This document shows positions 7,630 through 14,159 of a DNA stretch of 14,700 bases, in pieces. The stretch comes from Rhodospirillaceae bacterium (GTDB lineage: Bacteria; Pseudomonadota; Alphaproteobacteria; UBA828). Below the pieces are notes generated by a model that searched no databases, was not told the origin of the DNA, and saw only the letters and a list, made by a program, of their open reading frames with translations. The stretch's first letter is position 1, and each line of letters opens with the position of its first letter. Location: the NCBI GenBank assembly GCA_028819955.1, contig JAPPKP010000064.1:1-14700 (forward strand), written 5' to 3'. The position numbers and the translations under genes were made by a program.

Positions 7630-7944
7630 TCAGGGCTCGACGAGCGCATAGATCGCACCGTTCTCGACGACGAGGTCGTAGCTCCGAATGGGCTCGGTGC
7701 AGGGAGGCCCCGCCGGCTGGCCGGTCTTGATCTCGAAGCAGCCGCCATGGAGCGGGCATTCGATGATGTCACCGTCGATGAAGCCCTGGGAGAGCCAGGC
7801 CTGGCCGTGGGTGCAGGTGTCGTCGGTGGCGTAGAAGGCGCCGTCCAGGTTGTAGACCGCGACCGGCGGTAGGCCGTCGGTCTCGACCCGCAGGATCTCG
7901 CCCGCGTAGACGTCATCGACGCGGCAGAGCAAGACCTTCCCCAT
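7630..7944 (-). CDS. Rieske [2Fe-2S] ferredoxin (BphF-like)
   Basis: The protein has 104 residues, the usual length for a stand-alone Rieske ferredoxin that passes electrons to a ring-hydroxylating oxygenase. The cluster ligands are Cys44 and His46 in CTHGQAW and Cys63 and His66 in CPLHGGCF, spaced as in the family (CxH-x16-CxxH). The C-terminal IRSYDLVVENGAIY is the closing strand pair. No signal or Tat sequence is present, so it is cytoplasmic. It is the first gene of a unit with the alpha/beta hydrolase. The oxygenase alpha/beta subunits and reductase normally found beside it are not in this window. The ribosome site is modest (GAGGG). Confidence 0.93.
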   Translation of the reverse strand: MGKVLLCRVDDVYAGEILRVETDGLPPVAVYNLDGAFYATDDTCTHGQAWLSQGFIDGDIIECPLHGGCFEIKTGQPAGPPCTEPIRSYDLVVENGAIYALVEP

Positions 7945-8041
7945 CAGCCGCCGCCCTCAGTCACCCATCGTGCCCATGGGAAGGAGTGTCGGGATTCTGC
8001 GATCGGTTGACAAGCGAGCGGCACGGAAACCCTCAGGCCCT

Positions 8042-8054
8042 GCCCGAATCGGGC
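8042..8054. promoter_or_regulatory. 13-bp perfect inverted repeat, possible operator
   Basis: GCCCGA-A-TCGGGC is fully symmetric and lies in the 183-base divergent gap between the Rieske ferredoxin and the SnoaL-like gene. A TTGACA hexamer occurs nearby at 8007-8012, but no convincing -10 follows at 16-18 bases. The symmetric element is 73 bases before the SnoaL-like ATG, a usual operator position. No regulator gene is adjacent to support this. Confidence 0.25.
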
Positions 8055-8127
8055 GCCTCTGTGCTACCTAGCCGGAAAGGGCGGGGTGCCGGCGCGGCCC
8101 TCCGCAACCGAGCCACAGGAGGAAGCG

Positions 8128-8586
8128 ATGACGTTTGAGGAGAAGGTCGAGCGGCTCAACGCGATCGAAGACATCAAGCAGCTCAAGGCGCGCTACTGCC
8201 AGCTCTGCGACGCCGGCTACGACCCCGACGGCATCGCGGCGATGTTCGTGGAAGACGGCGTGTGGGACGGGGGCGAGAATTTCGGCTGCCACGTCGGGCG
8301 CGAGGCGATCCACGGCTTCTTCTCAGGCATCTCGAACGACATCGTCTTCGCCGCCCACCTCGTGCTCAACCCGATCATCACGGTGGACGGCGACACCGCC
8401 AACGGCCAATGGTGGCTGATCATGCCCTGCACCACCGAGCTCGGCGGCGGACCCAAGGAGGCGCGCTGGCTGCTCGCGGAATACGACGACGATTACGTCC
8501 GCGTCGACGGCACCTGGTACTACAAGCACCTGCGCATCGACCTGAAGTTCTTCACCCCGCACAAGGACGGCTGGGTGGAGGAATAA
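8128..8586 (+). CDS. SnoaL-like / NTF2-fold protein (BaiE/scytalone-dehydratase type)
   Basis: The protein has 152 residues. The N-terminal helix EEKVERLNAIEDIKQLKARYCQLCD matches the SnoaL_4 domain of the NTF2-like superfamily. It is followed by the acidic FVEDGVWDGG, VGREAIHGFF, HLVLNPIITVDGDTANGQWW, and a WYYKHLRID strand near the end. Relatives include bile-acid 7-alpha-dehydratase, linalool dehydratase-like and polyketide-cyclase-like enzymes using Asp/His pairs in a conical pocket. His and Asp/Tyr residues suitable for catalysis are present, but the reaction is not predictable. The ATG at 8128 has a strong AGGAGG site six bases upstream; the open frame before it is not conserved-looking. 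It is transcribed away from the Rieske/hydrolase pair. Confidence 0.88.
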   Translation: MTFEEKVERLNAIEDIKQLKARYCQLCDAGYDPDGIAAMFVEDGVWDGGENFGCHVGREAIHGFFSGISNDIVFAAHLVLNPIITVDGDTANGQWWLIMPCTTELGGGPKEARWLLAEYDDDYVRVDGTWYYKHLRIDLKFFTPHKDGWVEE

Positions 8587-8680
8587 GCTCGCCTCATCCA
8601 CCCTGTATCGCGTCTGATTACTGCCGGTCTGTTGTGGTGGCGTTGGACGCGGACAGGACTTTCGCGGTTACGGGCGTCGG

Positions 8681-8895
8681 AGGTCAGGACTGGCGCTTGA
8701 GCGTGCCATCGGCGGTAATGTCGCTCCTGAAGGGCCATTAGGGCTCGGCGTTTTGGGTAATCCCGCTGCGGCGGAAGATGATGATCAGCATCATCACGAT
8801 GCCGACCACCACCCATGTGCTGCTGACCGGCAGCACGAAGCCGTCCTTGCCGAACATCCCGGCCTCGAGGTTCTTGAGCAGGTCGATGACCACGG
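8681..8895 (-). pseudogene. livM 3'-end fragment (duplicate of 10668-10882)
   Basis: These 215 bases repeat the last 70 or so codons of the intact livM-like gene in the same orientation, 1987 bases away. Aligned by hand, there are 14 mismatches and no gaps (about 93% identity). Compared with livM, the Tyr337 codon TAC has become TAA (8738-8740 on the plus strand), and the first about 284 codons are absent, so this is a dead fragment. Weaker similarity continues downstream of the livM stop to around 8650. Identity stops abruptly after 8895 (CCACGG, then CAGCTC here against TCATCA in livM), which marks a recombination or deletion junction. Confidence 0.9.
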
Positions 8896-9363
8896 CAGCT
8901 CCCGTTGCCCGCGCCGATCTCGATAGACTCGACAGGGTGATGTCGGGGCTGGACGAACGAGCCCCGGCGCCGGTCGAGCTTGGCGTTGATTGTGCCGAGC
9001 CGTTCACGGTCTCGCTCCCGGATGACGTGCTTACCGAGTGCGAGGCTGAGGGCGCCACGCCCTGACAGCTCACACTGTCCTCAAGCGCGGATGCGACAGG
9101 CCGCAGAACGAGCACGACGTCGACGACATGACTACATCCTGCGAGCCGCTTGTGAAAAAAGGGGAAAGCGGGGGAACTACCCGCAAGCACGTTGACAGAC
9201 ATCGGATAGCGACACAGACTTCGTTTTGAACGGGAAACGGAGGCCGGTGCCACCTAGCCTCCGCTTCTTGAACTGTTCAATGTGAAGGGATACGTGTTCG
9301 CCGACCCGAATCGGCAAGCGCAGCCTAGCGCGGGCACGTCCCCTGTAGCAAGGGAAGTGTGTC
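8896..9363. other. non-coding or decayed stretch between the livM fragment and the small-gene cluster
   Basis: I find no convincing complete gene in these 468 bases. From 8896 to 9065 the plus strand reads as protein-like sequence ending in TGA (LDRLDRVMSGLDERAPAPVE and LPDDVLTECEAEG are typical phrases), but it has no start of its own because the frame runs back into antisense livM sequence. It may be the tail of a gene cut by the junction at 8895. After 9065 all frames are broken. TTGACA occurs at 9192-9197 without a good -10 partner. Confidence 0.5.
9268..9280. promoter_or_regulatory. 13-bp perfect inverted repeat upstream of the small-gene cluster
   Basis: TTGAAC-T-GTTCAA is fully symmetric and lies 83 bases before the first ATG of the three-gene cluster. 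It resembles a compact dimer-binding operator. It does not fit the alphaproteobacterial LexA pattern GTTC-N7-GTTC. Support is symmetry and position only. Confidence 0.25.
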
Positions 9364-9573
9364 ATGGCTAATCTGCGCAAAATGTCCCAAGGGTATGCCG
9401 CCGGTCACCTAGAGGCCCAAGATGGCGTGTCGGCCGATCCAGAGAGTCCCCTACGAGCGCATCCAAGAGGCGCAACCGTGGTCAATGAGAACGCATGGTT
9501 CCCGCCTCGCTCCGATGTTGAGTTCCTAATGTACCGGATGCCCGAATGGGGTTGCTGGGGGCACCCAGCGTGA
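9364..9573 (+). CDS. small hypothetical protein (69 aa), first of an overlapping trio
   Basis: I do not recognise this 69-residue product. It is hydrophilic at first (MANLRKMSQGYAAGHLEAQD), then has Trp/aromatic-rich phrases (NENAWFPPRSD, MYRMPEWGCWGHP). There is no signal peptide or membrane segment. AAGGGA lies about ten bases before the ATG. Its TGA overlaps a GTG start of the next ORF in the sequence GTGA (9570-9573), a classic coupling arrangement and the main reason to believe it is translated. It sits in the lower-GC part of the window. It could also be a chance frame. Confidence 0.4.
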   Translation: MANLRKMSQGYAAGHLEAQDGVSADPESPLRAHPRGATVVNENAWFPPRSDVEFLMYRMPEWGCWGHPA

Positions 9574-9920
9574 GCGCCGTCAAGAATATCTTGGGGGAAG
9601 TCCATCGTTCCTCGGAACCACCGGACCCCCCTGAGCAAGATGACTGGCGCGACATCTTCCTGGATTTTCTGGAGAACAAGTCCCGTGGGCTGAGCGTCTG
9701 CAAGGAGTGTCGTTCGTCAAGCGTCGAGGTTACCCCGGCCTTGGTGACAGTCCCTCGGTGGGACCCGACCGAAAAAGACTGGAGCTTGAACGGCACTACC
9801 TATCCGTTCGCCCTTCTGGTCTGTAAGTCGTGTGGCCATGTGAACTTCTATAGTGCGTCCATCGCGGGCGTGAAGAAGAAGGATTTTGGAAAGGTCGCGG
9901 AGTGGCCATCTTCATCGTAG
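9570..9920 (+). CDS. hypothetical zinc-ribbon protein (116 aa)
   Basis: From the GTG at 9570 the product has 116 residues; an ATG at 9546 would add eight. Two CxxC pairs, CKEC (44-47) and CKSC (85-88), about 38 residues apart, form a likely zinc ribbon. Between them are an aromatic-rich stretch (PRWDPTEKDWSL) and YPFALLVCKSCGHVNFYSAS. The layout, a GG/YPF strand leading into VCKxCGHxxFY, recurs in uncharacterised phage and mobile-element proteins. The N-terminal 40 residues are acidic (PPDPPEQDDW). It overlaps the preceding ORF by 4 bases and the following one by 19. The function is unknown; nucleic-acid or protein binding is a guess from the ribbon. Confidence 0.65.
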   Translation: MSAVKNILGEVHRSSEPPDPPEQDDWRDIFLDFLENKSRGLSVCKECRSSSVEVTPALVTVPRWDPTEKDWSLNGTTYPFALLVCKSCGHVNFYSASIAGVKKKDFGKVAEWPSSS

Positions 9921-10153
9921 TCTACGCCGGATTTGTGGTATTCGGAGTGGCGATGGTCCTAATTTATGTGCCCTTTCCAGAAGAAGCACGCCAGTTCGTA
10001 GAAGTGGCCAGAAACATATCTCTGATCGCAGCAGGGGTGATCACGCTTCCTGCCCTTCTGTATGCTCTCTGGATCAGGGAAGCCAGCTACGAAATGGATC
10101 GCAAAGCACTACCGAGGTCCCCAGGAGAAGGGGATATCGGCGTCCAGAATTGA
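9902..10153 (+). CDS. small two-TM membrane protein (83 aa)
   Basis: The product starts at GTG 9902 and has 83 residues. Two hydrophobic helices are clear: about residues 3-23 (IFIVVYAGFVVFGVAMVLIYV) and 40-59 (ISLIAAGVITLPALLYALWI), joined by a short charged loop (PFPEEARQFVEVARN) and followed by a polar tail. GGAAAGG lies upstream. The start overlaps the end of the zinc-ribbon gene by 19 bases, indicating cotranslation. GC is low for this window (53% in bases 9901-9960, counted by hand). I do not recognise the family. A zinc-ribbon protein coupled to a two-helix membrane protein is reminiscent of accessory or defence gene pairs, but nothing here proves that. Confidence 0.6.
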   Translation: MAIFIVVYAGFVVFGVAMVLIYVPFPEEARQFVEVARNISLIAAGVITLPALLYALWIREASYEMDRKALPRSPGEGDIGVQN

Positions 10154-10192
10154 CGCCGCGTCACCCATTTCCACAGTTCGTTTTCCCTCGCG

Positions 10193-10620
10193 TCAGCCTG
10201 CCACCAGCTCTCTGTAGCACGGCCGCTTGCCGACCATGCCCCGCGGCAGCGCGGCCATCCAGTCGATCATGTCCAGGTCGCGGACATTGTTCCGCCCGGT
10301 GAACTCCCGGACGTAGCGGTCTGGGTGCTTCTCGGACAGATGGTGGAACGCGCCGTGATAGCCGCGCTTGAACAGGCTCCAGAAGCTCTCGATGCCGTTG
10401 GAGTGGCAGTCATCCCGCACGTACTGGCCGCACGAATGCACCACGATCTTGTGGTGGGGCAGACCTGAGTAGGACGCTGACTCGCCGTGTTGACCATGGC
10501 GTCAAGCGCCACGTGGGCGACGGCGTAGTTGCTCAGGATGAGCCGGGTGGTATCGGGCACGGTCTCGACCGTGACGCGCTTGGTGGCCCGAGCCTTAGCA
10601 CCGGCGAAGGACGTTTTTAC
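10193..10620 (-). pseudogene. IS1595/ISXO2-type transposase remnant (C-terminal, frameshifted)
   Basis: Read on the minus strand from 10620, the product begins VKTSFAGAKARATKRV and continues with VPDTTRL, which matches the middle of IS1595-family (ISXO2-like) DDE transposases. Near 10484-10485 the frame shifts. Restoring one base turns MVNTASQ into MVNTDESASYSGLP, restoring the expected catalytic Asp region. The second frame then reads VVHSCGQYVRDD, SNGIESFWSLFKRGYHG (with the catalytic Glu), HHLSEKHPDRYV and FTGRNNVRDLD, to a TGA at 10193-10195. The N-terminal zinc-binding and helix region is missing, and sequence before 10620 toward livM does not match. No terminal inverted repeats were found by eye. 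It is inactive. Confidence 0.85.
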
Positions 10621-10667
10621 CGACTGCGCCGGGTCCGGCCAGGGCGAAGCGATTGCACGGGCGGCGA

Positions 10668-10882
10668 AGGTCAGGACTGGCGCCTGAGCGCGCCCTCGGC
10701 GGTGATGTCGCTCTTGAACGGCCAGTAGAGCTCGGCGTTTCGGGTGATCCCGCTGCGGCGGAAGATGATGATCAGCATCATCACGATGCCGACCACCACC
10801 CACGTGCTGCTGACCGGCAGCACGAACCCATCCTTGCCGAACATCCCGGCCTCGAGGTTCTTGAGCAGGTCGATCACCACGG
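10668..10882 (+). repeat. direct repeat, right copy (3' end of intact livM)
   Basis: This is the intact partner of the fragment at 8681-8895, with a constant offset of 1987 and 14 mismatches in 215 bases by hand count. It covers livM codons from about 285 to the stop plus three bases beyond. The two copies lie in the same orientation and flank the transposase remnant and the small-gene cluster. Confidence 0.9.
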
Positions 10883-11735
10883 TCATCACCACGACGCCGA
10901 CAACCGCGCCGGATAGGCTCTGCATTCCCCCGATCACCAGCATCGCGAGCGTGATCAGCGTCAGGTTGAGGAAGAAGGTGTCGACCGTGAGCATCCCTAA
11001 GAAGTGGCCGAAGAGGCCGCCCGCCATGCCGCAGAAGAATGCGCTGATGACGAAGGCCAGCAGGCGCTGGCCGATGACGTTCACTCCCGCCGCCTTCGCC
11101 GCGACCTCATCGTCCCGCGAGGCACGGAGCGCGAGGCCGAATTTAGAGCGCGAATAGAAGAAGGCCGCAAGAATCGTGACCACCGCATAGCAGTAAGCGA
11201 CCCAGGGCGTCGTCGTCTGCGGCAGACCGATGACCGAGCTCGCGCCCGAGGTCCAGGTGCTCCAACGCAGATAGACCGAATAGATGATCATCAGGAAGGC
11301 GAACGTGCCGATGGACGCCGCAATCCCCGATAATCGCATCAGCGCAATGCCCGCGATGAAGGCCACGAAGGCGCTGAGCAGGCCTGCAAGGAAGATCGCG
11401 AGCACGAAGTGGTGGCTGTTGTCCAACAGGTAAATCGGCAGCCCCGGCATGAACATCTCGCGGGTGTAGGGGCAGCAGGTCTGCCAGCCGGTGGCGTAGG
11501 CGCCGATCATCATGAAGCCGATGTGGCCGAAGGACATGATCCCGGAGTTGCCGATGAACATGTAGAGCGCCACCACGATCACCACGCGGATCAGGCCCTC
11601 GGTCAGCGTCCGCGCCAGGATGCGGTCGTCGAGCGCGACCACGATCGCAGTGATGATGAGGAGCCCGATGCACAGATTGACCACCGGCCAGAAGTGCCGG
11701 ATGCGCCTCATGAGCGGGGTGGTGGCGTCGAGCAT
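10671..11735 (-). CDS. livM: branched-chain amino acid type ABC transporter permease LivM
   Basis: The protein has 354 residues, many hydrophobic helices, and the LivM hallmark SFGHIGFMMIGAYATG near the first third. It is the second integral membrane subunit of a hydrophobic amino acid transporter (HAAT) type importer. The coupling region has LRASRDDEVAAKAAGVNVIGQRLLAFVIS, as in LivM proteins, followed by the late helices with LVIGGMQSLSGAVVG. The ATG at 11735 overlaps the livH stop as TGATG. A longer open frame upstream is only overlap with livH. The last gene of the operon, its 3' end is duplicated at 8681-8895. The substrate could be amino acids, amides, urea or aromatic acids, as HAAT systems vary. 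Confidence 0.95.
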   Translation of the reverse strand: MLDATTPLMRRIRHFWPVVNLCIGLLIITAIVVALDDRILARTLTEGLIRVVIVVALYMFIGNSGIMSFGHIGFMMIGAYATGWQTCCPYTREMFMPGLPIYLLDNSHHFVLAIFLAGLLSAFVAFIAGIALMRLSGIAASIGTFAFLMIIYSVYLRWSTWTSGASSVIGLPQTTTPWVAYCYAVVTILAAFFYSRSKFGLALRASRDDEVAAKAAGVNVIGQRLLAFVISAFFCGMAGGLFGHFLGMLTVDTFFLNLTLITLAMLVIGGMQSLSGAVVGVVVMTVVIDLLKNLEAGMFGKDGFVLPVSSTWVVVGIVMMLIIIFRRSGITRNAELYWPFKSDITAEGALRRQS

Positions 11736-12652
11736 CACACCCGCTCCTTGAACGCCCTGGTCGGCACCAGCCCTTGCGGCCGGGCCAGCAGGATCACCAC
11801 CACCAGGCCGAACACGAAGGCGTCGCGGAAGCCCCGCATGCCTTCGGGCAGGACCGCAATCAGCACGGTCGAGAAGATGCCCACCACGTAGCCGCCGACC
11901 ACGGCGCCGATCAGGCTGCCCATGCCGCCGATCACCGTGGCGATGAAGGCGTAGAGCATCAGGAAGACGCCGCCGCGGAAGCTCAGGATGCCGGTCTGGG
12001 TGTGGTACATCAGCGCCATGATGCCCGCGAGCGCACCCGAGATGACGAAGGCGAGTGCGATCACCCGGGTCGCGTTGACGCCGAGCATCCGCGCCATCCT
12101 GAAGTCCTCGGCCGCGGCCCGCATCTCGACGCCGATTGGCGTCCGCCGGAGGAAGATCGTGAGCAGGATGAGCAGGATCCAGGTCACCGCCACGATCACG
12201 AGCTGCAGGATCGGCACCTGCACCTTGTCCGAGAGCGGGATCACGCCGGTCAGCTCCGGCCAGAGGCCCACCGCCTTGGGCCGCCCGCTGTAGATCATGA
12301 TGATCAGGTTCTGGATCGAGAAGCTGAGCGCGACGGAGGCGATCATCAGCACTGCGGGCGGTGCCGTCTGAATATGCCGGAAAAGCAGGAAGTAGGAGGC
12401 GAGCGCCCAAACCACCACCACGCCCACCACGCAGATGATCAGCGCCACCGGATGGAAGTCGAGGATCAGCGGGACCGCGACCACCGCCGTCGCCGGCACG
12501 ATCAGCGAGAACCCGCCCACCGTGATGAAGTCGCCGTGGGCGAAGTTGATCAGCCTGAGCACGCCGAAGAGCAACCCGATACCCAGCGCGCCGAGGGCGT
12601 AGAAGCTGCCGAGGCTCAGGCTCGAGATGATGACCTGGACGACGACTTCCAT
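11735..12652 (-). CDS. livH: branched-chain amino acid type ABC transporter permease LivH
   Basis: The protein has 305 residues and starts directly with a membrane helix (VIISSLSLGSFYALGALGIG). It carries the LivH signature LRLINFAHGDFITVGGF in the first quarter. The cytoplasmic coupling helix is seen in MRAAAEDFRMARMLGVNATRVIALAFVISGALAG. The GGMGSLIGAVVGGYVVG segment near the C terminus is also typical. It forms the membrane pore with LivM. Both ends overlap neighbours by one base in TGATG junctions (livF stop/livH start and livH stop/livM start), so translation is coupled along the operon. Confidence 0.96.
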   Translation of the reverse strand: MEVVVQVIISSLSLGSFYALGALGIGLLFGVLRLINFAHGDFITVGGFSLIVPATAVVAVPLILDFHPVALIICVVGVVVVWALASYFLLFRHIQTAPPAVLMIASVALSFSIQNLIIMIYSGRPKAVGLWPELTGVIPLSDKVQVPILQLVIVAVTWILLILLTIFLRRTPIGVEMRAAAEDFRMARMLGVNATRVIALAFVISGALAGIMALMYHTQTGILSFRGGVFLMLYAFIATVIGGMGSLIGAVVGGYVVGIFSTVLIAVLPEGMRGFRDAFVFGLVVVILLARPQGLVPTRAFKERV

Positions 12653-13398
12653 CAGAAGGTCGCCTCGCCCGCGTGCTCCACGCCTTCGGTGAAGCCGAAA
12701 TAGGCCTGGCGCACCGCCTCGCCGTCCTGCAGTTCCGCGGCGTCGCCTTCCAGCTGAATCTCGCCGCTGCGCAGCACGTAGATGCGGTCCGCCGCCTTGA
12801 TCGCGCGCTCCGAACTCTGCTCGACGATGAGCAGCGTGAGCCCCCGCGATTCCCTCAGCTCAAGCAACACCTCGTAGACCCGGTCCACCAGGTTGGGGGC
12901 GAGCCCGAGCGAGGGCTCGTCGATGGTCATGATTCTGGGGTTGGTCAGCAGCGCCCGGCCGATCACCAGCATCTGCTGCTCGCCGCCGGAGAGCTTGCCC
13001 GCCGCGCCCTTGCGGCGCTCCGCCAGCACCGGGAAGAGCTCCAGCACCCGCTTGAAGTCGGCCTCGATCTCGCCCCGGTCGCGGCGCATCCGGGTGCCGA
13101 GCCTCAGGTTCTCCTCGACGCTCAGCGTGGTGAAGACGTGGCGGCCTTCCGGCACCTGGGAGATGCCGCGCCGCGCCACCGCCTCCGGCGTCAGGCCGAC
13201 GATGGACTGGCCGTCGAAGGTGATCGCGCCCTGGGACGGCCGCAGCACGCCGGAAATCGTGAGCAGCGTCGTCGACTTGCCGGCACCGTTGGGGCCGACA
13301 ACGCAGACGATTTCGCCCTCGGCTACCCCGATGGAGACGCCGCGCACCGCCGGAACCCGGCCATAGTGCACGTAGATGTCTTCCACCGAGAGCAGCAT
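12652..13398 (-). CDS. livF: HAAT-type ABC transporter ATPase LivF
   Basis: The protein has 248 residues and is an ATP-binding subunit. It has Walker A GPNGAGKST (35-43, K41), Q-loop region GISQVPEGRHVFTTLSVEENL (typical LivF wording), signature LSGGEQQ (136-142), Walker B IMTIDEP with D160/E161, D-loop SLGLAP, and a switch-region Gln/Glu in LIVEQSS, where LivF proteins usually carry EQ instead of His. It pairs with LivG as a heterodimer beneath LivH/LivM. The gene begins five bases after the livG stop and ends one base into livH. Confidence 0.96.
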   Translation of the reverse strand: MLLSVEDIYVHYGRVPAVRGVSIGVAEGEIVCVVGPNGAGKSTTLLTISGVLRPSQGAITFDGQSIVGLTPEAVARRGISQVPEGRHVFTTLSVEENLRLGTRMRRDRGEIEADFKRVLELFPVLAERRKGAAGKLSGGEQQMLVIGRALLTNPRIMTIDEPSLGLAPNLVDRVYEVLLELRESRGLTLLIVEQSSERAIKAADRIYVLRSGEIQLEGDAAELQDGEAVRQAYFGFTEGVEHAGEATF

Positions 13399-13403
13399 CT
13401 ACG

Positions 13404-14159
13404 TCACTCGTGGCCGAGGTAGGCGGCGATGACCGCTTGGTTGCTCTGCACCTCGGCAGGGGTGCCGCGCGCGATGGTCCGGCCACTGTCGAGCACGTGG
13501 ATTCGCTCGCAGACACCCATGATGACCCGCATGTTGTGCTCGATCAGCAGCACGCCGCAGCCGAAGCGATCCGGAATCTCCCGCACCAGGTGCATCACGT
13601 CGTCGCATTCGAGGTCGGACATTCCGGCCGCCGGCTCGTCCAGCAGGACGAAGGCCGGGCTCATCGCGAGCGCGCGGGCGATGCCGACTCGGCGCTCGTC
13701 GGTATAAGGCAACACGCCTGCTGGGTCGGAAGCCTGATCGGCGAGGCCGATCCACTCCAGGATCTCCATCGCCTGCGCATGGGCCTTGCGGCGGGAGAGG
13801 CCGAGGCTCACGGCGGCGACCTCGACGTTCTCGCTCACCGGCATGTCGCGGAAGAGGCGACCGGCCTGGAAGGTGCGGGCCACGCCGTGGCGCCTGATCC
13901 AGTGGGGCGTGAGCTTGGAGATCACCTTGCCGCCGAGCAGCACCTCGCCTGCGGCGGGGACCTGGAACCCGGTCATCGCGTTGACGAGGGTGGTCTTGCC
14001 GGCGCCGTTAGGGCCGATCAGGCCGAGGATCTCGCCCTGGTGCAGGGTCTCGTCCACGCTGTCGACGGCGGTGAGGCCCTCGAAACGGACGGTCACGCTG
14101 CGCGCTTCCAGCGTCTCGCCGTTCGGCGTCTTCGCGTGCGCTCCGGCGTCTTCTGACAC
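13404..14159 (-). CDS. livG: HAAT-type ABC transporter ATPase LivG, atypical signature motif
   Basis: The protein has 251 residues from a GTG at 14159, preceded by GGGGGGTGG. An ATG at 14240 would add 27 poorly conserved residues, so GTG is preferred with moderate certainty. Walker A is GPNGAGKTT (49-57), and ARTFQAGRLFRDMPVSENV is the LivG-type Q-loop. Walker B is VLLDEPAAGMSDLE (D174/E175), and the switch His lies in LIEHNM. The signature, normally LxYGxQRR in LivG proteins, reads LPYTDERR (150-157), lacking the glycine and glutamine. The extended C-terminal helix typical of LivG is short here. It is the first gene of the livG-livF-livH-livM operon and is divergent from the binding-protein gene. 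Confidence 0.93.
   Translation of the reverse strand: MSEDAGAHAKTPNGETLEARSVTVRFEGLTAVDSVDETLHQGEILGLIGPNGAGKTTLVNAMTGFQVPAAGEVLLGGKVISKLTPHWIRRHGVARTFQAGRLFRDMPVSENVEVAAVSLGLSRRKAHAQAMEILEWIGLADQASDPAGVLPYTDERRVGIARALAMSPAFVLLDEPAAGMSDLECDDVMHLVREIPDRFGCGVLLIEHNMRVIMGVCERIHVLDSGRTIARGTPAEVQSNQAVIAAYLGHE

Noticed and set aside
8738..9253. 171-aa minus-strand ORF ending in livM-like sequence
   Set aside because: The upstream two thirds are low-complexity Ser-rich sequence without homology; it is a chance fusion of non-coding DNA to the livM fragment.
11736..12410. N-terminal extension making a 579-aa livM frame
   Set aside because: The extension lies inside livH in another frame and is Arg/Asp/Gly-rich; the ATG at 11735 with a TGATG junction starts the real protein.
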